Below, piece after piece: positions 34,692 through 44,167 of a DNA stretch of 64,000 nt. Source of the DNA: Rhodospirillaceae bacterium (GTDB taxonomy: Bacteria > Pseudomonadota > Alphaproteobacteria > Dongiales > Dongiaceae). The notes beneath the pieces are model-generated. The model worked only from the letters and a program-made list of their open reading frames with translations. It did no database searches and was not told the DNA's origin. Within the stretch, counting starts at the first letter, position 1. Each line of letters starts with the position of its first letter. The DNA lies in contig JADJQM010000001.1 in the NCBI GenBank assembly GCA_016712715.1, forward strand, positions 1,259,001-1,323,000. The letters are read 5' to 3'. The position numbers and the translations under genes are program-made.

Positions 34692-35624
34692 TCAGACCGG
34701 TCGCTCGGCCACCCACAAGGCAACTGTCAGAGTACCGCCGGGAAGGTGTTTGACCGATGGTGCCCCCAAACCGGCGGCGCGACACCAGATCGCGATCTGC
34801 GCATCATCGAAGCCAAGCCAGCGGTGCGCCTGTTCCTCGCGCAACTGCTCAAGCTGGTGCGTGACGAAGTCAACGATCACCAAGCGACCGCCCGGCTGCA
34901 GCATCCGTGCAGCTTCCACGATGGCGGCATCAGGCCGTTCCGCAAAATGCAGGACCATGTTGAGGGTAACGGCCGAGAAGCAGGCGTCCTCGAACGGCAA
35001 TGCCATCATGTCGGCCTGGCGTACCTGGCAATTGCGCAGCCCGGCGCGGAACAGGTTGGAGCGCGCCACATTGAGCATCTCGCGCGATCGATCGACGCCG
35101 ATCGCCGATTGCGCGTGCTTGCCCACCAGCAGCAGGACATGGCCGGCACCCGTGCCGATATCGAGCAGACTCTCAATCGGCGCTGGCGGGAGGGCTGCGA
35201 GGATGGCGGCATCGACGGCCGCTTGATCGGCATGGAGCGAGCGGATCTGCTCCCAGTCACCGGCATGCTGGCGGAAGAAGTCGGCAACGCGCGTGGTCCA
35301 GCCCTCGGAAATCGCCTGCAGGCGCTTGAGATCCTGGGCGTGCTGGCGGTCGTCGGATGGCAGCAGATCCACGATCATCCGGGCAAGTTCACCGCCGACG
35401 CCTTCTTCCGGCAGCCGGTACCAGGCCCAGGGGCCTTCCTGGTTCCGCACCAGGACCCCGGCTTCGACCAGCAGCTTCAGATGGCGTGAAATACGCGGCT
35501 GAGACTGGCCGAGAATCTCGACCAGGTCGCTCACCGTGAGTTCGGCATGGGCACAAAGACCCAGGATGCGCAGCCTTGTCGCTTCAGCTGACGCGCGCAG
35601 CCCTTTCAGAATCTCGTCCATCAA
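34692..35624 (-). CDS. ArsR-type HTH fused to SAM-dependent methyltransferase
   Basis: Residues 1-95 form a winged helix of the ArsR family (ATRLRILGLCAHAELTVSDLVEILGQSQPRISRHL). Residues 120-310 form a class I methyltransferase with SAM motif LLDIGTGAGHVLLL and PGGRLVIVDF. In many alphaproteobacteria such fusions stand beside methionine-cycle genes, but none lies here. The stop is 2 bp from the proposed patatin stop, so the two genes converge tail to tail. Confidence 0.88.
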   Translation of the reverse strand: MMDEILKGLRASAEATRLRILGLCAHAELTVSDLVEILGQSQPRISRHLKLLVEAGVLVRNQEGPWAWYRLPEEGVGGELARMIVDLLPSDDRQHAQDLKRLQAISEGWTTRVADFFRQHAGDWEQIRSLHADQAAVDAAILAALPPAPIESLLDIGTGAGHVLLLVGKHAQSAIGVDRSREMLNVARSNLFRAGLRNCQVRQADMMALPFEDACFSAVTLNMVLHFAERPDAAIVEAARMLQPGGRLVIVDFVTHQLEQLREEQAHRWLGFDDAQIAIWCRAAGLGAPSVKHLPGGTLTVALWVAERPV

Positions 35625-35693
35625 ATCCCCAATTCAGTCTGGGGATAATGATATTTTTATACCCTTATGCTTAGCAAGAGGGATATCGCGCGC

Positions 35694-37006
35694 CTAGTCG
35701 CGCTTTGGCCGCCCGATGCTGCGGTACTCGAAGCCCGCTTTGCGCATTTCGCGCGAGCCATAAACATTGCGCAGATCGATGACCAAAGGTTGCCGCATCA
35801 GACCATGCATGCGGCCAAGATCCATGGCGCGGTAGGCGTTCCATTCCGTCAGCAGGACCATCGCATCCGCGCCGTCCAGGGTCTGGTAGGCATCCTCGCA
35901 ATAGGTAATGTCAGGCATCAGCTTGCGCGCTTCCGCCATGCCGGCTGGATCATGCGCCAGGATCTCGGCGCCGGCCGCCCGCAGGCGTGGCAGAATGGTG
36001 AGGCTGGGTGAATCGCGCATGTCATCGGTATTGGGCTTGAAGGTGAGGCCAAGCACGGCGACTCGCTTGCCCTTGCCGCTACCGCCCAACGCGGCAAGAA
36101 CCCGCTCTGCCATCTGTTCCTTGCGCTTGTCGTTGAAGGCGACGGTCGCTTCCACGAGCGTAAGCGGCGCCCCGGCTTCCTGTGCCGTGTGCATGAGCGC
36201 CAGCGTATCCTTGGGGAAACAGGAGCCGCCATAGCCTGGGCCAGGGTGCAGGAACTTCGCCCCGATACGACCGTCGAGGCCGATGCCACGCGCCACGTCA
36301 TGGACATCCGCACCAACCTTTTCGCACAGATCCGCGATCTGGTTGATATAGGAGATCTTCATGGCCAGGAAGGCATTGGCCGCGTATTTGATGAGCTCCG
36401 CCGTTTCCAGATCGGCGAACAGGATTGGCGTTTCGATGAGATTGAGCGGTCGGTAGATGCGCCGGAGCACGCTGCGCGCCCGCTCGCTCTGCGTACCGAT
36501 GACGACCCGGTCGGGCCGCATGAAGTCGTTAATGGCGGCACCTTCGCGCAGGAACTCAGGGTTGGATGCGACATCAAACACCGCGTCCGGCCGTGCTGCG
36601 CGAATGATGCGCTCGACCTCGCGCCCGGTACCGACGGGCACCGTCGACTTTGTGACGATGACGGCATAGTTGCTGAGTTCGGCCGCGATATCACGGGCCG
36701 CCTGATAGACGAAGGAAGATCGGCATGGCCGTCGCCGCGTCGGCTGGGCGTCCCAACGGCGATGAAGATGGCCTCGGCGCCGGTAACCGCCGTCTTCAGG
36801 TCATGGGTGAAGTGGAGTCGGTTGGCCTGCAGGTTGCGGGCAACCAGATCGTCCAGACCCGGTTCGAAGATGGGGATTTCGCCGCGCTCCAAGGCGGCGA
36901 TGCGCCCCTTGTTGGAATCGACACAGATGACGTCGTGTCCGAACTCGGAGAAGCAGGCGCCGGAAACGAGGCCGACATAGCCGACGCCGATCATTGCGAT
37001 TCGCAT
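35694..37006 (-). pseudogene. ugd: UDP-glucose 6-dehydrogenase, frame broken
   Basis: The N-terminal Rossmann domain (MRIAMIGVGYVGLVSGACFSE; IFIAVGTPSRRGDGHADL) starts at 37006. The rest (VIVTKSTVPVGTGREVERII, then the catalytic Cys in GYGGSCFPKDT) is in another frame. The break is near 36720, inside the expected ADLSFVYQAARDIA. The total span is one base short of a codon multiple. The enzyme oxidises UDP-glucose to UDP-glucuronate for polysaccharides. With galU next door this makes a precursor pair. A sequence error is more likely than loss. Confidence 0.88.
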
Positions 37007-37118
37007 GAACTACTCCGGAGTGGATGATGTTCTGAATATACCGCATAACCGCATCCCCGGCCCCACACTTCCACCAGATGGGCCCGGGGATACCAAGGAT
37101 GTCGTTCGGCCCGGACGA

Positions 37119-38003
37119 TCAGAGCTTCAGTGAATGCGCGATATCGGCGACAGCCTGCCTGACCGATTTTCCAAGGATCGGATGAGCAACGCCCAGCGCA
37201 ACATTGGCTTCAATGAACCCAGCCTTGTCGCCGCAATCATAGCGCTTTCCCTCGAAACGAAAGCCGTGAAACGGCACCTCGCCGATCATGCGGGCCATGG
37301 AATCCGTCAACTGGATCTCGCCGCCTGCGCCTGGCTCCTGGGCCGCCAGATGCTGGAAGATCTCGGGCTGCAGGATGTAGCGGCCGATCACTGCGAGATC
37401 GGAGGGCGCCTTGTCCGGACTGGGCTTTTCGACCAGACCGGTGACTTCGACCAGTTTGCCCTTGTCGGCGCCGGGCTTCAGGATGCCATAACGGCTGGTA
37501 TGCTCATGAGGCACTTCCATGACAGCGATGATGTTGCCGCCGACCTGGCGATAGGTATCCGCCATCTGCTTGAGACAAGCCACGTCGCTATGAACCAGAT
37601 CGTCGGCCAGCAAAACGGCCACGGCCTCGTCACCGATGAGGTGCCGTGCACACCAGACGGCATGGCCCAGGCCCTGCGGCTCCTGCTGACGGACATAGGC
37701 GATGTTGCCGGGTACCGGCAGCATCGCCTTAAGCAAGTCGAGTTCGGCCTTCTTGCCGCGGCGGGTCAGCGTATCCTCGAGTTCATAGGAATGGTCGAAA
37801 TGATCCTCAAGGGCCGATTTGCCGCGACCGGTGACGAAGATGATCTCCTCGATCCCGGCGGCATAGGCTTCCTCGACGGCGTATTGGATGAGCGGCTTGT
37901 CGACAACGGTGAGCATTTCCTTCGGCATGGACTTCGTCGCCGGCAGGAAGCGTGTGCCGAGGCCGCCGACGGGGAAGATGGCTTTCTTGAGCGGTTTGAT
38001 CAT
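37119..38003 (-). CDS. galU: UTP-glucose-1-phosphate uridylyltransferase
   Basis: The ATG at 38003 (MIKPLKKAIFPVGGLGTRFLP) has AAGGAAA upstream and gives 294 aa, the usual GalU length. Motifs are GGLGTRFLPATKSMPKEML (nucleotide binding), the substrate loop VRQQEPQGLGHAVWCA and GGEIQLTDSM. It makes UDP-glucose, the substrate of the adjacent UDP-glucose dehydrogenase, and probably forms an operon with it. Confidence 0.95.
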   Translation of the reverse strand: MIKPLKKAIFPVGGLGTRFLPATKSMPKEMLTVVDKPLIQYAVEEAYAAGIEEIIFVTGRGKSALEDHFDHSYELEDTLTRRGKKAELDLLKAMLPVPGNIAYVRQQEPQGLGHAVWCARHLIGDEAVAVLLADDLVHSDVACLKQMADTYRQVGGNIIAVMEVPHEHTSRYGILKPGADKGKLVEVTGLVEKPSPDKAPSDLAVIGRYILQPEIFQHLAAQEPGAGGEIQLTDSMARMIGEVPFHGFRFEGKRYDCGDKAGFIEANVALGVAHPILGKSVRQAVADIAHSLKL

Positions 38004-38185
38004 GCCGATTTCCTTCATTGATGCATCGCAGCATTTTTGCCATGGGGCTGTGAGGGACTTCAAGCACCGCTCGTGATGTGGTGGTCAAAATCTCGCAAAC
38101 GTCATGGCACCAACACAAATAATGACGATTTGTGCCACCAGCGGTGTGACTTGGACAAAAACTGTGCTGGAACAACGCTTCCCGG

Positions 38186-39049
38186 TCACTCGGCCGATTG
38201 CTGGACCGGCGCTGAATCTTCTCCCTGCCCGATTCCCGGCTCGGGCGGCAGCAAATTGAGCGCATCCAGGAGTTCGCGCACTTCCTGGCGCGCGGCGACA
38301 TGGGACATGCGCCATTGCACCCCGGCATCCTTGCGCGAAAGATCAAGCAGGGTCAGGCCGCGGGGAAACAATTCGCGAAAAATGACTCGCTCGGTAAAAC
38401 CGGGCGCAAGTCGGAAGCCGATGCGCTTGGAGAGTTGTTCCAGCAGCTTGCCGATGTCGCGCTTGTTGCGGGCATCCAGGCTGGAGAGGCGGTTGCGCAT
38501 CACCACCCAATCAATCGGCCTGCCACCGGCCATGGCGCGGCGTTTCCGTTGTTCCCAGACGGTCTCGGCATAGACGCTCGGGCGCCGGATGGTGGCACCC
38601 TCATCTTCGATCCGTCCAAAGAGGTCAAGATCGAGGAAACTGTCATTCAATGGCGAGATCAGGGTATCTGCCCGAATATGCGCGGCGCGCGACAGGGCGC
38701 TGTCGCTGCCTGGCGTGTCGATGACGATGAAGTCATTGTCGGACAAGCGCTGCAGCGCCTCGGCTAGGTTGGCCTCATCCTCGCGCGTTGCGACGTCGCG
38801 GCTGTCGGCCTTGCTCTGGTTGATCGGGATATGCTCTGGCATCGGCAAGGGCGTCAGCATGCCTTCCGCCGATCTGCGCCGATTCTCGATATAGCGTGTG
38901 AGCGAACCCTGGCGCGCGTCGAGATCGATTGACCCCACCTTCCTGCCCGCCGCCAGCAAGGCGACGATAAGATGCATGGCCGTGGTCGATTTGCCGGATC
39001 CGCCCTTTTCGTTGCCCAATACGATGATATGCGGGCCAGTCTTTGCCAT
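38186..39049 (-). CDS. mipZ: MipZ-like division-site ATPase (ParA family)
   Basis: The 287-aa protein has the deviant Walker A HIIVLGNEKGGSGKSTTAMH and a typical Walker B region (FIVIDTPGSDS). The features DLDARQGSLTRYIENRR and RRPIDW-like GRPIDWVVMRNRL are specific for the MipZ group. MipZ sets the FtsZ ring position by forming gradients from ParB in many alphaproteobacteria, which supports the taxonomic call. It begins 3 bp after the stop of the molybdopterin oxidoreductase gene. Confidence 0.9.
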   Translation of the reverse strand: MAKTGPHIIVLGNEKGGSGKSTTAMHLIVALLAAGRKVGSIDLDARQGSLTRYIENRRRSAEGMLTPLPMPEHIPINQSKADSRDVATREDEANLAEALQRLSDNDFIVIDTPGSDSALSRAAHIRADTLISPLNDSFLDLDLFGRIEDEGATIRRPSVYAETVWEQRKRRAMAGGRPIDWVVMRNRLSSLDARNKRDIGKLLEQLSKRIGFRLAPGFTERVIFRELFPRGLTLLDLSRKDAGVQWRMSHVAARQEVRELLDALNLLPPEPGIGQGEDSAPVQQSAE

Positions 39050-39052
39050 CTG

Positions 39053-41119
39053 CTATGCCGCCGGCCTGACCCAGACCGCGGTGTCGTGGAACACCGCGCC
39101 GCCATCGGGCTTGCCGGCCACGTCGCTCACCAGCGTATTCACGCCGAGCCCGCCGCGGAAATCGGCATTCCCCCACAGGCTCTCGATCACGACGACACCC
39201 GGCAGCAGGCCATCGAAATACTTCGCGTGCAGGCCGATCACACCTTGCTTGTTGCCGACATCGACTTCACCGCCATCGCTGACGCCAAAGCGCTTGGCAT
39301 CATCCGGGTGCAGCAGGAGGGTCGGTCGCTCCTCGCGCTGGCGCGACGTCGGCGTCATGGTGAAGGTGGAATTGAGGAATTGCCGCGCCGGCGCCGTCAC
39401 CAGCCGAAGCGGATGTTCATCGCTCGCCGCGTCGGTGAGCGGGGCGTAGTCCGGCAAGGGCGGCAGGCCCTCGATATCCGGCCCGATTGCGGCCCAATCC
39501 GGTTTGAAGCGGAACTTGCCGCCAGGATGCCCGAACCCGTTGAGGAAATGGGTCGTCTCGAAATCCTGCGCACAATCCTGCCAGCGCGCGTCATAGAGCG
39601 ACTGCGCGTCCGTGTGGCCGGAGAGCTTCAACGTCTCGTCGATGATCTCCCATTCGGTCATTTCGAATCCCTTGTGCCGGCAGCCCAGCCGCTTCGCCAG
39701 CTCAGAGATCACATAGTGATTGGGCCGCGCCTCGGCGTGAGGTTCGACCACCTTGCGTGTCACCTGCAAATGGGTATGCCCGCTGGCGCGATAGATATCG
39801 TCATGCTCCAGAAAGGTCGTCGCCGGCAGCACGATATCGGCCATTTCTGCCGTCTCCGTCATGAACTGCTCGTGAACGGCGATGAAAAGATCGTCGCGCG
39901 CGAAACCCTGCTGCACCAGTTTCGTGTTGGGGCAGACATTCATCGGGTTGGTGTTCTGGATGATCATGGCGGTGACCGGCGGCCCGTCGCCCAGATCCTG
40001 CTTGTCGCCGGTGAGGACTGCACCGAGGCGCGACTGGTCGAGCTCGCGCACACTGTTGTCCTTGAGGTCCAGTCCCATGATCAGCTGATTGTTGATGTGA
40101 TAGATCGTGCGATTTGAATAATGTGCCCCGCCGCCCCTCTCTGCCCAGGCCCCCGTCACCGTCGGCAGGCACGAAACGGCATGCAGGCTCACGGCACCGT
40201 TGCGGCTGCGCGAGAAGCCGTAGCCCACGCGAATGAAACTCTTCCTAGTGCGGCCATAGAGCCGTGCAAATTCGCGAATGGTATCCGCTGGGACACCGGT
40301 GATCTCCGCCGCCCATTCCGGCGTCCGGCTGGCCACATGACGCTCATGTTCCTCAGGCGCATCGGCATGGCGCGCCATGTACTCCCGGTCGGCGAAACCC
40401 TCGGCAAACAGCACATGCATGACCGCGATCGCCAGCGCCGCATCGGTGCCGGGGCGCAGCATCAGATGCAGGTCGGCAGCTTCCGCCGTGCCGGTACGGT
40501 AGGGATCGACCACCACCAGCTTGGCCCCACGCGCCTTTCGGGCACGGGCGACATGGGTCATCACATTGACCTGGGTCGCCACCGGATTGCCACCCCACAC
40601 GACGATGAGATCGCTCTCGGCCAGTTCGCGCGAATCAACACCACGCATCACACCGACACCCGCCTGCCAACCAGCATCCGACAGCGAGACGCAGATGGTG
40701 CTTTTCTGCCGCGAATATTTCATCTCGTGGGTCAGGCGATAGATGCCATCGCGCTGCACCAGCCCCATCGTGCCTGCATAATAGTAAGGGAAAACCGCTT
40801 CCGGCCCGTGGCGCTGTGCTGCGCGCTGGAACTGTTCCGCGATCTCATCCAGCGCCTGCTCCCAGGTGATCGGCGCAAACGCCGCGCGCCCGACACCCTT
40901 CGCCCCCACGCGCCGCAGCGGTACATCGAGCCGGTCGGGGTGATGCTGCCGCTCGGCGTAGCGCGCGACCTTGGCGCAGATGACGCCGGCAGTGTAGGTG
41001 TTGGCCTTGGCCCCATGAATACGCCCGATCCGGGTCGGCGAGATCCGCTCAACCTCCAGCGCGCAAGTCGATGGGCAATCATGCGGACAGGCCGACGGGA
41101 CGATATCAAAAGGCGCCAT
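39053..41119 (-). CDS. Molybdopterin-dependent oxidoreductase (formate dehydrogenase/BisC-like)
   Basis: The 688-aa protein has an N-terminal [4Fe-4S] motif with Cys11, Cys15, Cys19 and Cys48 (ACPHDCPSTCALEV, then GVICAKV). It then has the molybdopterin domain (VVWGGNPVATQVNVMTHV, and later NTNPMNVCPNTK) and the C-terminal dinucleotide-binding barrel (LLHPDDAKRFGVSDGGEVDV). There is no signal peptide or twin-arginine motif, so it is cytoplasmic. The family includes assimilatory and formate-linked enzymes. The substrate cannot be fixed from the sequence. Confidence 0.88.
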   Translation of the reverse strand: MAPFDIVPSACPHDCPSTCALEVERISPTRIGRIHGAKANTYTAGVICAKVARYAERQHHPDRLDVPLRRVGAKGVGRAAFAPITWEQALDEIAEQFQRAAQRHGPEAVFPYYYAGTMGLVQRDGIYRLTHEMKYSRQKSTICVSLSDAGWQAGVGVMRGVDSRELAESDLIVVWGGNPVATQVNVMTHVARARKARGAKLVVVDPYRTGTAEAADLHLMLRPGTDAALAIAVMHVLFAEGFADREYMARHADAPEEHERHVASRTPEWAAEITGVPADTIREFARLYGRTRKSFIRVGYGFSRSRNGAVSLHAVSCLPTVTGAWAERGGGAHYSNRTIYHINNQLIMGLDLKDNSVRELDQSRLGAVLTGDKQDLGDGPPVTAMIIQNTNPMNVCPNTKLVQQGFARDDLFIAVHEQFMTETAEMADIVLPATTFLEHDDIYRASGHTHLQVTRKVVEPHAEARPNHYVISELAKRLGCRHKGFEMTEWEIIDETLKLSGHTDAQSLYDARWQDCAQDFETTHFLNGFGHPGGKFRFKPDWAAIGPDIEGLPPLPDYAPLTDAASDEHPLRLVTAPARQFLNSTFTMTPTSRQREERPTLLLHPDDAKRFGVSDGGEVDVGNKQGVIGLHAKYFDGLLPGVVVIESLWGNADFRGGLGVNTLVSDVAGKPDGGAVFHDTAVWVRPAA

Positions 41120-41198
41120 AATTCAAAGCCATAGCCATGTTGCGGCGAAGCCGCCATAATCGGTCCGCACTCTACCCCCTCACCCCATTTCGGGCAAC

Positions 41199-42116
41199 GT
41201 GGCTCAACCTCCCGCCAATCCCAGCGAATCTCCTGTCCAAGGGCTGCGCAACCGGCCGCGACTCGCTGTTGCCTACATGCTGGCCTCGTCGCTGCTGCTG
41301 GTCGGCATGGATGGCGTGGTCAAATGGCTGGCCCATGACCAAGGCTATCACGTCACGCAGATCGCCTTTCTGCGCTATGCGATCTGCATCTTTATCGCGC
41401 TCGCCATGGCGCGGATGTCGCCTTCAGGACTGGGCAGTCTGCGTACGCGCCGCCTGCCGGGCCATCTTTGGCGCTCGATCTGCAACCTCATTACCATGCT
41501 GACCTTCTACGTGGCGCTGCAGCTCATTCCGCTGCCCAACGCCGTCTCGATCGGCCTCGCGACACCGATTTTCATGACGGTCCTGTCGATTCCCTTGTTG
41601 GGCGAAAAGGTCTCGTTCAGCCGCTGGATTGCGGTTGGCGCCGGCTTTGTGGGCATCCTGCTCATCATGCGGCCGGAAGGCGACATGATCGAATGGGGCT
41701 CCGTCTCGGCCCTGGTCTCCGCCGTGTTCTGGGCCTTCACCCTGGTCTCATCGCGCCAGCTATCCTCGTCGGAGGCGACGCATACCATCCTCTTCTATTA
41801 CGGCATGACGGTGGTGATCGTCCTCGGCATCGCCATGTTCTGGTTCTGGCGCACGCCTGACTTCCATGATGCGCTGCTGTTCCTGACCGTTGGTGTTGCC
41901 GGGACGGCGGGCCAGTTCTGCCTCAACCAGGCATTCCGTTACGGCCAGGTCTCGATGCTGGCGCCGCTGGATTACACTGGACTGGTCTGGGCCGTCTTAC
42001 TCGGCGCCCTTGTCTGGGGCGATCTGCCGACGCCGATGATGCTGGCTGGCTCCGCCATCGTCGTCACCTGCTGCCTCTATGTCTTGCGCAGCAGCAAGGA
42101 CAAGGGAACGTCTTAG
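41199..42116 (+). CDS. DMT-superfamily (EamA) transporter
   Basis: A GTG start gives 305 aa with ten hydrophobic segments in two EamA halves. The first half includes FLRYAICIFIALAMARM and ALQLIPLPNAVSIGLATPIFM. The second includes LNQAFRYGQVSMLAPLDYTGLVWA, the typical second-half signature. It probably exports small metabolites. A hairpin follows at once downstream. Confidence 0.9.
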   Translation: MAQPPANPSESPVQGLRNRPRLAVAYMLASSLLLVGMDGVVKWLAHDQGYHVTQIAFLRYAICIFIALAMARMSPSGLGSLRTRRLPGHLWRSICNLITMLTFYVALQLIPLPNAVSIGLATPIFMTVLSIPLLGEKVSFSRWIAVGAGFVGILLIMRPEGDMIEWGSVSALVSAVFWAFTLVSSRQLSSSEATHTILFYYGMTVVIVLGIAMFWFWRTPDFHDALLFLTVGVAGTAGQFCLNQAFRYGQVSMLAPLDYTGLVWAVLLGALVWGDLPTPMMLAGSAIVVTCCLYVLRSSKDKGTS

Positions 42117-42120
42117 CGCA

Positions 42121-42155
42121 GATCATCGGCCAGCCGTCACAGCTGGCCGATGATC
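42121..42155. terminator. Bidirectional hairpin terminator
   Basis: Perfect 14-bp arms (GATCATCGGCCAGC and its complement) with a 7-nt loop stand 4 bp after the transporter stop and just past the convergent proline-rich gene. There is no long T tract, so the strength is uncertain. Confidence 0.65.
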
Positions 42156-42183
42156 CACCGCACATTTCAAATTCAACGCGTCG

Positions 42184-42657
42184 TCAATGTGTTGGATGAG
42201 TTTCGTTCTTGATCGAGAATTGATTTTTAGCGACCGGTGGTTTTGGCTTGGGCTGTGGTTTGGATTGCGGCTTCGGTTCGGGCTTTTCCGGATCCGGGAT
42301 CGGTTTATGCGGTGGATCGGAAGGATCGCAGATCCAGGGATCCGTCGAGCAGGGAGCAGGAACGCCCGAGAACCCAGGTTCGCAAGCAAACCCCACCACC
42401 TCGCACACGTTGGGGTCCGCCGGCTGCTTACGCGTATCGGGTTTTCCGCTCGAAAGATCCCCTGGACCGTCCGGGCGGGAATTTGGCCTGTCATTGACGC
42501 GTCCACCGGGATTCCGGGAATCGTTTGCGCCATCTTGTGAGGCGGTCGAGCCACCAACACCACTCTGTTGGGCTTGCGCATTGAGGGCGGCGCCCCCTAG
42601 CACAAGCGTGGAAATCAAGATCCCAGCAATTAATCGATTACTTTTTAGTTCTTTCAT
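42184..42657 (-). CDS. Secreted proline-rich protein, copy B
   Basis: The ATG at 42657 follows GGAGGCGAAGC. The protein has a signal peptide (KSNRLIAGILISTLVLGGAALNAQAQ), a Gly/Asp/Asn-rich segment, a Cys-containing part (DPNVCEVVGFACEPGF, TDPWICDPSDPPHKP) and a Lys-Pro-rich tail (KPEPKPQSKPQPKPKPP). The first 100 residues closely match copy A (43141-43982). It lacks the long repeat region of copy A. Its role is unknown. It may be a cell-envelope or extracellular protein with disulfides. Confidence 0.65.
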   Translation of the reverse strand: MKELKSNRLIAGILISTLVLGGAALNAQAQQSGVGGSTASQDGANDSRNPGGRVNDRPNSRPDGPGDLSSGKPDTRKQPADPNVCEVVGFACEPGFSGVPAPCSTDPWICDPSDPPHKPIPDPEKPEPKPQSKPQPKPKPPVAKNQFSIKNETHPTH

Positions 42658-42826
42658 TGCTTCGCCTCCGCAGCGGTCACCCAAGCAGAATGCTGGGCAA
42701 CAACTATGCAAAACGCAGCAACGACAGTCAGGTTGCAGAAATTAGCGGAATTGCGTGCATCGACGACCATGAGAGCCGCAAAGGAATTTGCATCTCCAAG
42801 CCAGTTTGTGTTCTGAACCCGGTCGG

Positions 42827-43063
42827 CTACTTCTCTTCCGGCATATCCTCCGACACGCCGTAGGACGGCGCCGCGTTGGGATCGAGCGCGCGGGTGATAT
42901 AGGCGTCCATCTGTGGCTGGAAGTCTTCCCACAGCCGCTTCAAGGGTCGGATCGGGCTGTCGTCGTGCCAAGGTTCACCATTGCCAACGAGCTGCAGCAG
43001 CACTCGAGATTTCCCTCGCAAAGCCCTCCCCCGGAAATGGAATTGGGTGAGCGCCTTTGACAC
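42827..43063 (-). pseudogene. Duplicated 3' fragment of the DUF1028 gene
   Basis: The last 46 residues (SPIRPLKRLWEDFQPQMDA, then YITRALDPNAAPSYGV) are nearly identical to the end of the DUF1028 protein encoded at 44168-44857. The first 30 residues are unrelated. It is the left remnant of a duplication that also copied the proline-rich gene. It has no complete domain. Confidence 0.8.
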
Positions 43064-43140
43064 TCACCCAATGATAGTTAGATCGGCTTTGTGTGGCGGC
43101 GATATTCAAGCGTCACCACCTGCAGGCAACAGCCTCAAAA

Positions 43141-43982
43141 TCACGGTATCGGAAGCGGCGGGGGATAGACACCGTGCGGCTCGGGTATAACCAATGTAGC
43201 CGGGCCTGCCGGTTCCGAAGGAAATGGCTTAGGCATGGGCTGAGGCTGCGGCGGTATCGGAAGCGGCGCGGGATAGACACCGTGCGGCTCGGGTGCAACC
43301 AATGTAGCCGGGCCTGCCGGCTCCGGAGGAAATGGCTTAGGCATGGGCTGCGGCGGTATCGGAAGCGGCGCAGGATAGACACCTGGCGGCTCTGGCACCA
43401 CGAAATCAGTCGGACCTGTGGCCGTCGGGGGTGGCGGCAAAGGCGTCGGCGGCGCGGGCAAAGGTCCTGGATGCGGCCACGGTGGCGGCAGCGGATGCCC
43501 CAATGATTCTGGCCCAGCGGGTTCCGGCATGCTCGGTGGAACCGGCTCCGGCTTCGGCTTCGGCTTCGGCTTCGGCTCGGGCTCTTCCGGCTCCGGTTTT
43601 TCCGGTTTATGCGGTGGTTCATTAGGATCGCAGGCCCAGGGATCCGACCCGCACGGATTTGGTTTGTCCGGAAACGGAGTGCCCGGAAACCCACCTCCGC
43701 CACCGCCACAGCCGATTCCGAACAATTCACACGTATTGGGGTCCGCTGGTCCCATACGCGTATCGGGTTTTCCGCTCGAAAGTTCCCCTGGACCGTCCGG
43801 GTGGGAATCAGGCCTGTCGCTGATGCCGCCTCCGGGGTTACGGGTATCCTTGTCGCCATTTTGTGAACCGGTTGCGCCACCATCGTTGCTCTGCTGAGCT
43901 TGCGCATTGATGGCGGCGCCCCTAGCACTAGCGTGGAAATCAAGATCCCAGCAATTAACCGATTGCTCTTTAGTTCTTTCAT
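43141..43982 (-). pseudogene. Secreted proline-rich repeat protein, copy A, frameshifted in the signal peptide
   Basis: The ATG at 43982 and signal peptide (NRLIAGILISTLVLG) match copy B. A G run is one base shorter than in copy B (4 against 5), so the frame breaks right after LVLG. The remaining 250 codons stay open in the other frame: DPNTCELFGIGCGGGGGGFPG, the KPKPKPKPEP-type stretch and about three C-terminal repeats of PAGPATLV.PEPHGVYPAPLPIPP type. The span is one base short of a codon multiple. It could be a read error or slippage at the run. The mature protein would be an extended Pro-rich surface or secreted protein. Confidence 0.65.
43144..43400. repeat. Tandem repeats of 108 and 102 bp in the proline-rich gene
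   Basis: CGGTATCGGAAGCGGC starts repeat units at 43144, 43252 and 43354. Each unit encodes 34-36 residues rich in Pro. The 6-bp length difference is one Gln-Pro pair. Confidence 0.8.
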
Positions 43983-44167
43983 TGCTTCTTTTCCCCAGCA
44001 GTCACCCGACAAAGACTGCCGGGGACACCTAACTGAGACGCCGCAGCAACATTCAGGTTGCGGATATCTGCGGAGAAGCGTGCATCAACGGCCTTGGGCG
44101 CCACAACAAAAGCTGCAACCCCAAGCCGGTTTGTTTTCTGAACCCCGAGACCGGAGTTGGCGGTTGG

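Noticed and set aside
43144..43400. Regular repeats that might be a CRISPR array
   Set aside because: The units are 102-108 bp, in frame and encode Pro-rich protein repeats.
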